NCBI GenBank assembly: GCA_964633405.1 | Contig: CAZWFV010000011.1 | Coordinates: 1 to 20,625, forward strand | DNA from: JAMCRD01 sp964633405 | GTDB lineage: Bacteria; Patescibacteriota; Minisyncoccia; UBA6257; Colwellbacteraceae | Direction: 5' to 3' | DNA length: 20,625 nucleotides | Program-made: the position numbers and the translations under genes | In this document: in pieces, positions 14,338 through 20,625 of the stretch | Layout of the letters: each line of letters starts with the position of its first letter | Numbering within the stretch: position 1 is the stretch's first letter | Notes under the pieces: generated by a model | Seen by the model: the letters and a program-made list of their open reading frames with translations, nothing else | Database searches by the model: none | Told to the model about the DNA's origin: nothing

Positions 14338-15702
14338 ATGGGGGGTAAGGAAGAACTTTGGCAAGTGGTGCTCTCAGAAATCGAATTGCAGATTTCCAAG
14401 CCTAATTTCGTTACTTGGCTGAAAAACAGTCGCCTCATCGAGACTGAGGACGGATCGGTTATGGTCGCTCTTCCCAACCACTTCGCAAAAGAGTGGGTGG
14501 AAGCTAAATACAGCAAGCTTATTCTGGGAACGGTGCGTAACCACGATGGTTCCGTGCGCAAAATAGACTACATAGTGGAGGGGGCGTTGATAAAAACCTC
14601 CCCAAAAACGCATTTATCTAAAATTGAGAACGACGAGAAGCAGTTGTCGTTCCAGGAGATGCGGGTCGATCCCCAAACAAACCTCAACCCTCGTTATACG
14701 CTTCGCTCTTTTGTCGTCGGTTCATCGAACGAGTTGGCCTATTCGGCATCGACCGCTGTAGTTAATAGTGTTGGGGTTAAATACAACCCGCTATTTATCT
14801 ACGGCGGCGTCGGACTCGGCAAAACCCACTTGATCCAGGCAATCGGCAACGAGATAATGGGCATGTACGGAGGAAAAGTAAAAGTTAAGTATGTAACCTC
14901 TGAGAAATTCACCAACGATGTGGTGTGGGCCCTGCGCAATAACCGAGCTGAGGATATAAAGAAGGCATATCGTCCGGTGGATGTGTTGATAATAGACGAC
15001 ATACAGTTTATCGGCGGGAAGGAAAAGACCGAAGAGGAGTTTTTCCACACCTTCAACGCGCTGTATGAGCAAAATAAGCAGATAATAATCTCTTCCGACA
15101 GGCCGCCCAGAGCCATACCAACCCTAGAAGAGAGGTTGCGCTCCAGATTTGAGGGTGGAATGATCGCCGACATAAGCGTCCCGGACTACGAGACTCGGGT
15201 GGCTATAATCAAAACAAAACTCCAGGAGCGCGGGGCGGATATAGAGGATGGGGTTGTAGATCTAATAGCAAAGCGTTTTCAGCGCAATATAAGGGAGATA
15301 GAGGGGATGTTGAATAAAGTGATATTCTATCAACTCAATTATCAAAAACCACTTAATCTGGCTGGTGTGGAAAAGATAATTAGTGACACAATTGAACGCT
15401 CTAAGGTGAATATAACCCCTGCCCAAATAATCAAAGCTGTCGCCCTTTTCTTTGAGATTTCCCCAAATAGCCTGGTCGGCAGGGGCCGAAGTAAGGAGTT
15501 TATAGAGCCGCGGCAGATAACGATATATCTAATGCGGGAGATGTTAAGTATGTCCTACCCACACATCGCTAGTAAGGTCGGCAACCGCGACCACACCACG
15601 GCTATATACTCATATAAAAGGGTTTTGGAGGCTATAAACAAGGACCCTTCTTTGAGCGGCAGGGTGAATATGATAAAAGAAAGTGTGAATAGGGTGGTAT
15701 AA
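14338..15702 (+). CDS. dnaA: Chromosomal replication initiator DnaA
   Basis: Binds DnaA boxes and melts the origin. The 454-residue protein has all four domains. Domain I (1-85; ELWQVVLSEIELQISKPNF and WLKNSRLIE) is followed by a short linker and AAA+ domain III, with YTLRSFVVGSSNELAYSA, Walker A GGVGLGKTHL (156-165) and Walker B VLIIDDIQFIGGKEKT (Asp220-Asp221), sensor region ISSDRPP and ERLRSRFEGG with its arginine finger. Domain IV carries the signature GNRDHTTAIYSYKRV near 420. The C-terminal segment VGRGRSKEFIEPRQITIYLMRE is normal for the family. The rpmH operon is divergent and dnaN follows, as in many bacteria with an origin here. Confidence 0.97.
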   Translation: MGGKEELWQVVLSEIELQISKPNFVTWLKNSRLIETEDGSVMVALPNHFAKEWVEAKYSKLILGTVRNHDGSVRKIDYIVEGALIKTSPKTHLSKIENDEKQLSFQEMRVDPQTNLNPRYTLRSFVVGSSNELAYSASTAVVNSVGVKYNPLFIYGGVGLGKTHLIQAIGNEIMGMYGGKVKVKYVTSEKFTNDVVWALRNNRAEDIKKAYRPVDVLIIDDIQFIGGKEKTEEEFFHTFNALYEQNKQIIISSDRPPRAIPTLEERLRSRFEGGMIADISVPDYETRVAIIKTKLQERGADIEDGVVDLIAKRFQRNIREIEGMLNKVIFYQLNYQKPLNLAGVEKIISDTIERSKVNITPAQIIKAVALFFEISPNSLVGRGRSKEFIEPRQITIYLMREMLSMSYPHIASKVGNRDHTTAIYSYKRVLEAINKDPSLSGRVNMIKESVNRVV

Positions 15703-15895
15703 ACTGTTAAGAGGTGTTTATTGATGCGGGTTTATAAACATCACCCAACAAATAATTCATTGGTTTGTTAGAGATTGCCGAGTTAAAATAAAGTAATGTT
15801 AGTGAGAATATTCAACACCAATCCACAATTAACAAATACCTACTACAACTACAAATTATTTTAATTAATATAATAAAACTATTTATAATTAACTG
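15703..15895. other. Probable oriC: dnaA-dnaN intergenic region with DnaA-trio-like element
   Basis: A 193-base AT-rich gap. A DnaA-box-like CAATCCACA at 15819-15827 (7 of 9 to TTATCCACA) is followed 12 bases later by in-phase triplets CTA CTA CAA CTA CAA (15840-15854). On the bottom strand these read 3'-GAT GAT GTT GAT GTT-5', the polarity and form of the DnaA-trio strand-loading element described at the B. subtilis origin. A strongly AT-rich stretch (15855-15895) follows, suitable for unwinding. Another near-box, TTATAAACA, lies at 15732-15740 inside an imperfect inverted repeat (15713-15745). The exact TTATTCACA box upstream of dnaA may form a second part of the origin. Confidence 0.55.
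15884..15889 (+). promoter_or_regulatory. Consensus -10 for dnaN
   Basis: A perfect TATAAT ends 6 bases before the dnaN ATG at 15896. The next 9 bases, TAACTGATG, are identical to those after the -10 of the PrgI-family gene at 8830-8838. It predicts a leaderless dnaN mRNA transcribed separately from dnaA. Confidence 0.55.
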
Positions 15896-17002
15896 ATGAA
15901 GTTAATAATTCTAAAAAATAACTTAAAGTCTGGCCTAGATGCCGTTGGCCGTTCGATAGGTAATAATTTAAATTTACCAATATTAGGCAACGTTCTTATA
16001 AAAACAAACAACAATCAAATAAAGTTTTCAACAACAAACCTAGAATTAGCTATAACCAAGACAATATACGGGAAAACTATTGAAGAAGGGACAACAACCG
16101 TACCGTACAGCGTTTTATCCAATATAATATCAAACCTCACCAGCGAAAGGGTGAGTATAGACACCAAACAACAAAACCTACAGATAAAAACAGATAGCTA
16201 TGAAGCCACTCTACAAAGTATGCCCGTTACCGATTTTCCAATAATACCCAGAATAAAAGAAACCAAAGAGCACCTAAAAATAAACTCGACAGTTTTTAAA
16301 GAAGCCTTGGATAAGGTTATAGTTGCCGCGAACATTTCCGATCTCAGGCCGGAGATAAGTGGTGTTTTACTGCTCGGCGAGCAGTCGATATTGAAATTGG
16401 TAGCAACGGACAGTTTCCGTTTGGCAGAGTCTAAAATAACAAAAAACCAATTTACCAACACGTTCGACCATGGATTTAAGATAATCGTCCCATTAAAAAC
16501 AACCCAAGAGTTGTTGAGGGTTATAAAAGACGATGAAGATATGTTTATAAAAATAGAGGGGGGCCAGGTGTTGTTCCAGACGAACGATACCGAGATAGTG
16601 TCTAGGCTAATCGATGGCAAATTCCCCGATTATGAGCCCATCATACCAAGGGGCTTCGACGCGGAGGTTTTGGTGAGCAAAGAGGAGTTGATTGGAGCGG
16701 TGAAATTAACCGGATCGTTTACCTCCAAAGTGGGCGACGTGCGCATAAAGACCAAAGACAAGAAGGTTCTGGAGGTATATTCCAGCGATAGTTTGCTGGG
16801 CGAGAACAACTATATCATTCCCGCTAAGATTACAGGAGAAAATATAGAATTGGCCTTCAACTGGCGATACCTTCTGGATGGGGCGAAGATGTTATCCGGC
16901 AAACAGGTTAGTTTCGGGTTAAATGGGGGAAATAAGGCCGCTCTTATAAAATCTCCAGACGACAACTCTTGTTTCTATATCCTTATGCCTATAAGACAGT
17001 AG
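15896..17002 (+). CDS. dnaN: DNA polymerase III beta subunit (sliding clamp)
   Basis: Homodimeric ring that tethers the replicative polymerase to DNA. The 368-residue length is normal. Three repeated clamp domains are visible. Domain 1 has AVGRSIGNNLNLPILGNVLI and FSTTNLELAI. Domain 2 starts near 120 (FKEALDKVIVAANISDLRPEISGVLL, then VATDSFRLAESK). Domain 3 has GKFPDYEPIIP and ends with CFYILMPIRQ, where the hydrophobic C-terminus helps form the partner-binding pocket. The start is fixed by the family and by the -10 element. The first third of the gene is much richer in A and T than the rest. It converges on the PBP gene with only 7 bases between the stops. Confidence 0.96.
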   Translation: MKLIILKNNLKSGLDAVGRSIGNNLNLPILGNVLIKTNNNQIKFSTTNLELAITKTIYGKTIEEGTTTVPYSVLSNIISNLTSERVSIDTKQQNLQIKTDSYEATLQSMPVTDFPIIPRIKETKEHLKINSTVFKEALDKVIVAANISDLRPEISGVLLLGEQSILKLVATDSFRLAESKITKNQFTNTFDHGFKIIVPLKTTQELLRVIKDDEDMFIKIEGGQVLFQTNDTEIVSRLIDGKFPDYEPIIPRGFDAEVLVSKEELIGAVKLTGSFTSKVGDVRIKTKDKKVLEVYSSDSLLGENNYIIPAKITGENIELAFNWRYLLDGAKMLSGKQVSFGLNGGNKAALIKSPDDNSCFYILMPIRQ

Positions 17003-17009
17003 GATCGGA

Positions 17010-19445
17010 TTATTGTTTCTCGAATAAAATAATCTGTTCGCTGGCTTGGTTCCCGTTGGAATCCGTTGCTCGGATCACCAATAGGTTTTGTAACTCGATG
17101 CCCTGCGGGGTCAGGGTGGAATTATAGGCGTAGCTAGTCCCGAAATTGCCTATCCTGCTGTCTATAAGATTATTATTTAGATACACTTCCACCTTGCTAA
17201 TATTTATGGCGCTGGTAATAACCGCATTTACGGTTATTTGGTTTGTTATAAAGTCCCCGTTGTTGGGCGAAGTGGTCTGTATTTGAATAGATCCACTTGC
17301 GGAGGACGCGTTGTTGGTCTGCCCGCCGCTGGGGGAGTAAATTGCCGGGGTCGATGAGGCGACGGTAAACCCACTAAACTCAGCCGGATCGAAATTGTTT
17401 TGTTTAACCCACCCCTCCACGGCCGTTTCCCAGTTTATATATTCAGGATCGTTTACCCTGCCCAGATAATAAAGTATTGAATGCTGTTGACCGGCCACCA
17501 ACTGTCCCTTAAGAATTGGGTTTGTCTCATAGATCGGTGCGGGTTTATTGAAGGTAACAAGGGGGTAGTTTTGTAGAGCAGCCACTTCGAACTCGTGCCA
17601 CAGAGGCACGGCGGCTAGTATACTACTGCCCTTGCTGGTCAACGGCGCGTTGTTGTTGTTCCCGACCCAGACTAGAGAGACAAGGTTTGGAGTGTAACCA
17701 ATAGACCAAGCGTCGACATAGTTGTTGGTCGTACCCGTTTTTAGAGCCACCTGATGCCCGGGGACCTCGGTTAGGGGCAGGCTTTGTCCGAATAGCGGCG
17801 CGCGCAGCGACGGATCGGCCAGTATGTTGTTTATTAGTCTTGGATACTGCGGATCGACCACCCGCGTCGCCTGATCGGTGTATTGTTCTAGTACATTCCC
17901 GTTGCTGTCGGTCACGCTTAACACGGGCGCTAGCCCATGTTTTACCCCCTCCGTCGCCAATACCCCATAAGCCTGGGCTAGTTCTATTGGTTTTACATCG
18001 GCCCCTCCCAACACCAAAGACAAGCCGACTTTAGACGGATCGGTTATGGTTGTTATACCGAAACTTTCTAGGTTGTGGATTACGTTGCTCATCCCCGCAA
18101 GGTACAGGACTCGCACAGCCGGTTCGTTTATTGATTGGGCTAATGCCTGTGATAGTGTGACTGGCCCGGTGAAAGTGCCCTCGAAGTTGACCGGGTGATA
18201 ACACTCGGTATTCTTGTTGTTAAAATCCACTACTGGCGGGCACATTGGATCTCCCACAGTGAATTCTGTTGGTACGTTCCAGACCACCGTATCCGGGGTC
18301 AGTCCTTGTTGGAATGCGGTTAAGTATACGAATGGCTTTATAGACGACCCCGGCTGTCTTAACCCCTGCGTTATTACATTGAACTGCCCGTCATTAGAGT
18401 TGTCGAAGTAATCTGCGGACCCGACCATAGCCAGTATCTGTCCAGTCGTAGGATCTAGGGCTACTAGCGCGGCATTGTGCGCCCCATACAAAGCCAGGTC
18501 CCTAGCAACGCCGTCAGTTACTGCCTTCTCGGCGTCGGTTTGCAGGCCCATGTCCAACGAAGTGATAACGGTCAGGCCCCCATGCGAAACCATATCCTCG
18601 CCGTACTTCTGCGCCAGGTAGTTCTCGACGTACATGACGAAATGCGGAGCGCGGATGCCTCCGGTGGATTGCGGCAGGACAGTAGGATAATTTATTTCAG
18701 CCGAAGCCATTTGGCTCTGGGTGATATACCCGCTGTTATACATAGCCCTTAAAACATCGTCCCTCCTAGCTTTAAGGTCGGATATGTGACTGCCCCAGGG
18801 AGAGTAATAGGTCGGTGCCTGCGGTATGGCGGCAAGTAGAGAAGCCTGATCTAAGTTAAGGTCCTTGGCGTGCACCCCGAAATATAGTTCAGAAGCAGCC
18901 TCTACACCATAAGCGCCTTGGCCATAAGGGATCTGATTCAGATATAAGGTAAGGATCTGGTCTTTGGTATAATGACGCTCAATCTGCCAGGCGAGTATCA
19001 ATTCCCGTATCTTTCTGCTGATGGTTTTCTTTGAGGTCAACAAGGTGTTTTTAACCAACTGCTGGGTGATGGTTGAACCTCCTTGGCTGAAATGCAGCGT
19101 CAGTACGTCTATCGCCAGCGCTCTCAATATACCCCTTATATCGAAGACAGGATTGCTGTAGAAGGTATTGTCTTCTATAGCCACGGTCGCCTGCTTCATA
19201 ACGTCGGGTATCTGATCCGAGGGAACAGATATTCTATTCTGGTCGCCGTGTATTTCGTACAGCAACACAGTTCCGGTTCGGTCGTATATCTTGGTTGATT
19301 GGGCTACCTGGATATTGTTTAGGTCGGTTATCTTGGGGAGAGTCAGATATAAGTAACCCACATACAAGACACCCCCTATTATAAACAGGGACAATCCGAC
19401 AACTATCCATTGCCAAGTCTTTAGTTTGGGCACCTTAATATCCAT
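17010..19445 (-). CDS. Class A penicillin-binding protein (PBP1A-like)
   Basis: Bifunctional peptidoglycan polymerase on the outer face of the cytoplasmic membrane, 811 residues. A short basic cytoplasmic tail and one membrane anchor (about 12-35) lead into a GT51 glycosyltransferase domain: Glu91 in AIEDNTFY, QGGSTITQQLVKN (121-133), and ILTLYLNQIPYGQGAYGVEAA in pieces from 164. The transpeptidase domain has SxxK at Ser367-Lys370 (PGSSIKPF), SxN at 438-440 (AQSINEP) and KTGTTN from 569. After about residue 715 comes a Ser/Asn linker and an Ig-like beta domain (ISKVEVYLNNNLIDSR). The conserved EDxxFYxHxG motif reads EDNTFYSNPV, so its His and Gly are replaced. The ATG has TATAAT five bases upstream on its strand. 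Confidence 0.94.
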   Translation of the reverse strand: MDIKVPKLKTWQWIVVGLSLFIIGGVLYVGYLYLTLPKITDLNNIQVAQSTKIYDRTGTVLLYEIHGDQNRISVPSDQIPDVMKQATVAIEDNTFYSNPVFDIRGILRALAIDVLTLHFSQGGSTITQQLVKNTLLTSKKTISRKIRELILAWQIERHYTKDQILTLYLNQIPYGQGAYGVEAASELYFGVHAKDLNLDQASLLAAIPQAPTYYSPWGSHISDLKARRDDVLRAMYNSGYITQSQMASAEINYPTVLPQSTGGIRAPHFVMYVENYLAQKYGEDMVSHGGLTVITSLDMGLQTDAEKAVTDGVARDLALYGAHNAALVALDPTTGQILAMVGSADYFDNSNDGQFNVITQGLRQPGSSIKPFVYLTAFQQGLTPDTVVWNVPTEFTVGDPMCPPVVDFNNKNTECYHPVNFEGTFTGPVTLSQALAQSINEPAVRVLYLAGMSNVIHNLESFGITTITDPSKVGLSLVLGGADVKPIELAQAYGVLATEGVKHGLAPVLSVTDSNGNVLEQYTDQATRVVDPQYPRLINNILADPSLRAPLFGQSLPLTEVPGHQVALKTGTTNNYVDAWSIGYTPNLVSLVWVGNNNNAPLTSKGSSILAAVPLWHEFEVAALQNYPLVTFNKPAPIYETNPILKGQLVAGQQHSILYYLGRVNDPEYINWETAVEGWVKQNNFDPAEFSGFTVASSTPAIYSPSGGQTNNASSASGSIQIQTTSPNNGDFITNQITVNAVITSAINISKVEVYLNNNLIDSRIGNFGTSYAYNSTLTPQGIELQNLLVIRATDSNGNQASEQIILFEKQ

Positions 19446-19450
19446 CGACC

Positions 19451-19456
19451 ATTATA
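19451..19456 (-). promoter_or_regulatory. Consensus -10 for the PBP gene
   Basis: TATAAT reads on the minus strand from 19456 to 19451, followed by GGTCG and the ATG at 19445. This 5-base gap predicts a leaderless or one-base-leader mRNA. The terminator of the upstream acidic-protein gene lies just before it, so PBP is a separate transcription unit. Confidence 0.5.
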
Positions 19457-19473
19457 TTCTCACGGGGCATTAA

Positions 19474-19506
19474 AATCACCCCGAACTGAGTTAAAACGGG
19501 GTGATT
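19474..19506 (-). terminator. Intrinsic terminator after the acidic-protein gene
   Basis: AATCACCCCG (19474-19483) pairs perfectly with CGGGGTGATT (19497-19506) across a 13-base loop. Read on the minus strand, the stem is followed by TTTTAATG, a short U-tract. It lies 21 bases after the stop of the acidic gene and before the PBP promoter. Confidence 0.8.
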
Positions 19507-19526
19507 GGTTGATGTTTCTAGTCGGT

Positions 19527-19742
19527 CTATTCCTCGTCCTCGCCGTCGTCTTCTTCCTCTTCCTCTTCATCTCCAGCGCCCAGACCCAAGTCTTCATCGT
19601 CCTCGTCTTCTTCGCCGAGCCCCTTCTCTTCTTTCTCGTCGGAATCATCTCCGTAATCCTCACCCTCTCTCTCGAAAGCCACGACCAAATCGTTAAAGTT
19701 ACCCTCTACGACGGCTGCTGATCGTTTAACCTTACTAAGCAT
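19527..19742 (-). CDS. Small highly acidic protein of unknown function
   Basis: I do not recognise this 71-residue protein. Its first 23 residues (MLSKVKRSAAVVEGNFNDLVVAF) look like a short ordered segment with basic start. From there to the end 31 of 48 residues are Asp or Glu, including a run of six Glu. A promoter with perfect TTGACA (19806-19833) stands upstream and a good terminator (19474-19506) stands downstream, so this is a free-standing single-gene unit. That favours the minus-strand reading over the hydrophobic plus-strand frame at 19509-19721, which has neither. The acidic tail recalls proteins that mimic nucleic acid or bind basic partners, such as RNA polymerase delta or histone-chaperone tails; no homology is claimed. 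A TTG directly before the ATG is a possible alternative start. Confidence 0.65.
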   Translation of the reverse strand: MLSKVKRSAAVVEGNFNDLVVAFEREGEDYGDDSDEKEEKGLGEEDEDDEDLGLGAGDEEEEEEDDGEDEE

Positions 19743-19805
19743 CAATCACTTTAATTTTTGCGACCTTTTAGGTTTGTAATCGGTGCCAAATTAAATAACG
19801 CGGGT

Positions 19806-19833
19806 AGTATATAAAAACCCCGATGGTTGTCAA
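19806..19833 (-). promoter_or_regulatory. Strong sigma-70-like promoter for the acidic-protein gene
   Basis: On the minus strand: TTGACA (19833-19828, perfect), a 16-base spacer, then TATACT (19811-19806, 5 of 6). The -35 overlaps the ruvC stop codon. The leader would be about 57 bases. This is the best two-box promoter in the window. Confidence 0.7.
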
Positions 19834-20315
19834 CCCCCTTTATTCCCTGCCTTGATCTCAAAATATCCGCATAAAGCCAAGGCTAGGGCGTCCGTGGCGT
19901 CATCAAGGATATTGGGACTGTCCGGAATCCTCAGGGTTATATTCACCGCCTTGCTGAGCCCCTTTTTGTCGCTCTTTCCCCAGCCGGCCACCATCGACTT
20001 CACTTGATTCGGCGCAAATTCAATAATCGGTATTTTATTCCGGGTGAGGGTGAGTAGTATAACTCCCCTGGCCTCAGCCACGGACAAAGCCGTCTTTTTA
20101 TTGGTTGAGAAATACAATTTTTCCACCGCGGCGCACGCCGGTTTGTGCAACTCGATTAATTGCTCCAGTTTATCGGCCATAAACCTCAGCCGCAGGCCGC
20201 TTGCGGAGAAAGGCGGCTCGAACACGCCGCAGTCAACGTAGGCCGGCTGCGACCCCAACTCGATTATTCCATAACCCACGCGGGTAGTCCCCGGGTCAAC
20301 GCCTAATATTTTCAT
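19830..20315 (-). CDS. ruvC: Holliday junction resolvase RuvC
   Basis: Dimeric metal-dependent endonuclease that cuts four-way junctions after RuvAB branch migration. The 161-residue length is normal. The RNase H-like fold shows MKILGVDPGTTRVGYGII with catalytic Asp7, AVEKLYFSTNKKTA with Glu65, and LDDATDALALALC, where Asp139 and Asp142 match the two C-terminal carboxylates of E. coli RuvC. The ATG overlaps the yebC stop by 4 bases (ATGA), so the two are translationally coupled; the yebC-ruvC order is common. ruvA is about 18 kb away in the window and ruvB is not seen. Confidence 0.96.
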   Translation of the reverse strand: MKILGVDPGTTRVGYGIIELGSQPAYVDCGVFEPPFSASGLRLRFMADKLEQLIELHKPACAAVEKLYFSTNKKTALSVAEARGVILLTLTRNKIPIIEFAPNQVKSMVAGWGKSDKKGLSKAVNITLRIPDSPNILDDATDALALALCGYFEIKAGNKGG

Positions 20316-20625
20316 TTTACGTTGGTGATGACGGAGGCAACGTCATTGTGTCCATATAGCGTATCGATCAACTCATCCAGTTTCGTCTTCGTCTCTCGAT
20401 CGGCATCGATCCGGAATTTAGCGACCCAATCCCCCTCCGGCCCGCGCTCGAAAGCCCACATAACACTTCCCGGTTCAGCAACTTTACCCCCGAAGTCGCT
20501 GAGCGCCTTGCGCAGTTCGGCTACGGTCCGGTTGCGGTTGTCGGTCACCGCCGGCACCAACAAAGCCACCCCCCCGGGGCCATACGCCTCGATCAGGATG
20601 TCCTCCAGACCCTTGGTCTTACTTC
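20312..20625 (-). CDS. yebC: YebC/PmpR family protein, C-terminal part
   Basis: The gene runs off the right edge; only the last 104 codons are present. The reading frame continues to the window end through SKTKGLEDILIEAYGPGGVA, so the GTG at 20569 is an internal Val and not the start. The segment AYGPGGVALLVPAVTDNRNR and TVAELRKALSDFGGKVAEPG is the YebC signature, followed by VMWAFERG. From family knowledge YebC proteins are transcription regulators or, for some members, ribosome-associated factors that relieve stalling at proline-rich sequences. Its stop overlaps the ruvC start by 4 bases. Confidence 0.93.
   Translation of the reverse strand, partial: SKTKGLEDILIEAYGPGGVALLVPAVTDNRNRTVAELRKALSDFGGKVAEPGSVMWAFERGPEGDWVAKFRIDADRETKTKLDELIDTLYGHNDVASVITNVK

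Noticed and set aside
15713..15745. Imperfect inverted repeat after dnaA as an intrinsic terminator
   Set aside because: GTTTAT/ATAAAC pairs perfectly, but there is a three-base bulge before the outer GGT/ACC pairs and no U-tract follows; noted within the origin region instead.
19464..19482. Alternative hairpin pairing GGGG (19464-19467) with CCCC (19479-19482), which would compete with the terminator as in attenuation
   Set aside because: It has only four pairs with an 11-base loop against ten perfect pairs for the terminator; too weak to claim a switch.
19509..19721. Plus-strand open frame encoding a very hydrophobic 70-residue protein opposite the acidic gene
   Set aside because: The composition is the direct antisense of GAG/GAA/GAC codons. 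It has no promoter or terminator on its strand, while the minus-strand frame has both.
19825..19835. GGTTGTCAACC palindrome at the end of ruvC as a terminator
   Set aside because: The stem is only 4-5 pairs with almost no loop, and it coincides with a perfect TTGACA of a promoter, the simpler reading.
1..20625. tRNA, rRNA, CRISPR arrays, insertion sequences or prophage
   Set aside because: The gaps between genes are too short for most of these, and no repeats, transposase or integrase frames were seen.

Overview
The window looks like a chromosomal segment of a Candidate Phyla Radiation (Patescibacteria) type bacterium. The evidence is a compact layout with very short gaps and overlapping genes, a short MurE-like ligase lacking the N-terminal domain, a VirB6/PrgI/VirB4/pilin cluster of the kind seen in CPR genomes, and mixed Gram-positive-like gene orders (rpmH-rnpA-yidC-jag beside dnaA-dnaN; yebC-ruvC). 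TGA is used as a stop in several genes (ruvA, murE-like, rsmA, virB4), so this is not a code-25 lineage such as Gracilibacteria. The phylum is inferred; no marker was compared against a database.

Layout. 1-1952 (minus): a ruvA > murE-like ligase > beta-CASP nuclease operon joined by 1- to 4-base overlaps. 2029-2355 (plus): a TraR/DksA zinc-finger protein with its own promoter. 2372-3415 (minus): a LysM protein with a degenerate M23 domain. 3386-5958 (plus): a UvrD/PcrA-like helicase followed 2 bases later by rsmA. 5972-12522 (plus): a six-gene type IV secretion-like cluster (VirB6-like, soluble unknown, PrgI family, VirB4 ATPase, membrane unknown, TrbC/VirB2-like pilin), closed by a perfect bidirectional terminator at 12539-12562. 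12580-14178 (minus): rpmH, rnpA, yidC and jag/khpB. 14338-17002 (plus): dnaA, a likely oriC with a DnaA-trio-like element, then dnaN. 17010-20625 (minus): yebC (partial) > ruvC, a small very acidic protein, and a class A penicillin-binding protein.

How the genes fit together. The origin region drives replication initiation (DnaA, sliding clamp) and carries the protein insertion and RNase P genes. RuvA and RuvC serve Holliday junction processing and sit at opposite ends of the window. Cell wall functions (MurE-like ligase, LysM/M23 protein, class A PBP) are scattered. The type IV cluster has an ATPase, a polytopic channel-like protein and a pilin candidate. Within the window it lacks a relaxase, a VirD4 coupling protein, VirB11 and outer-membrane core proteins, so it looks more like a single-membrane export, uptake or attachment machine than a complete conjugation module.

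The most unusual regulatory signal is a repeated arrangement. A near-consensus -10 hexamer ends only 5 to 7 bases before the ATG in six genes (virB6-like, prgI, pilin, dnaN, rpmH, PBP), which predicts leaderless mRNAs. Several operon-internal genes instead have Shine-Dalgarno-like sequences or stop/start overlaps. No tRNA, rRNA, CRISPR array or insertion sequence was seen. No gap between genes exceeds about 200 bases.
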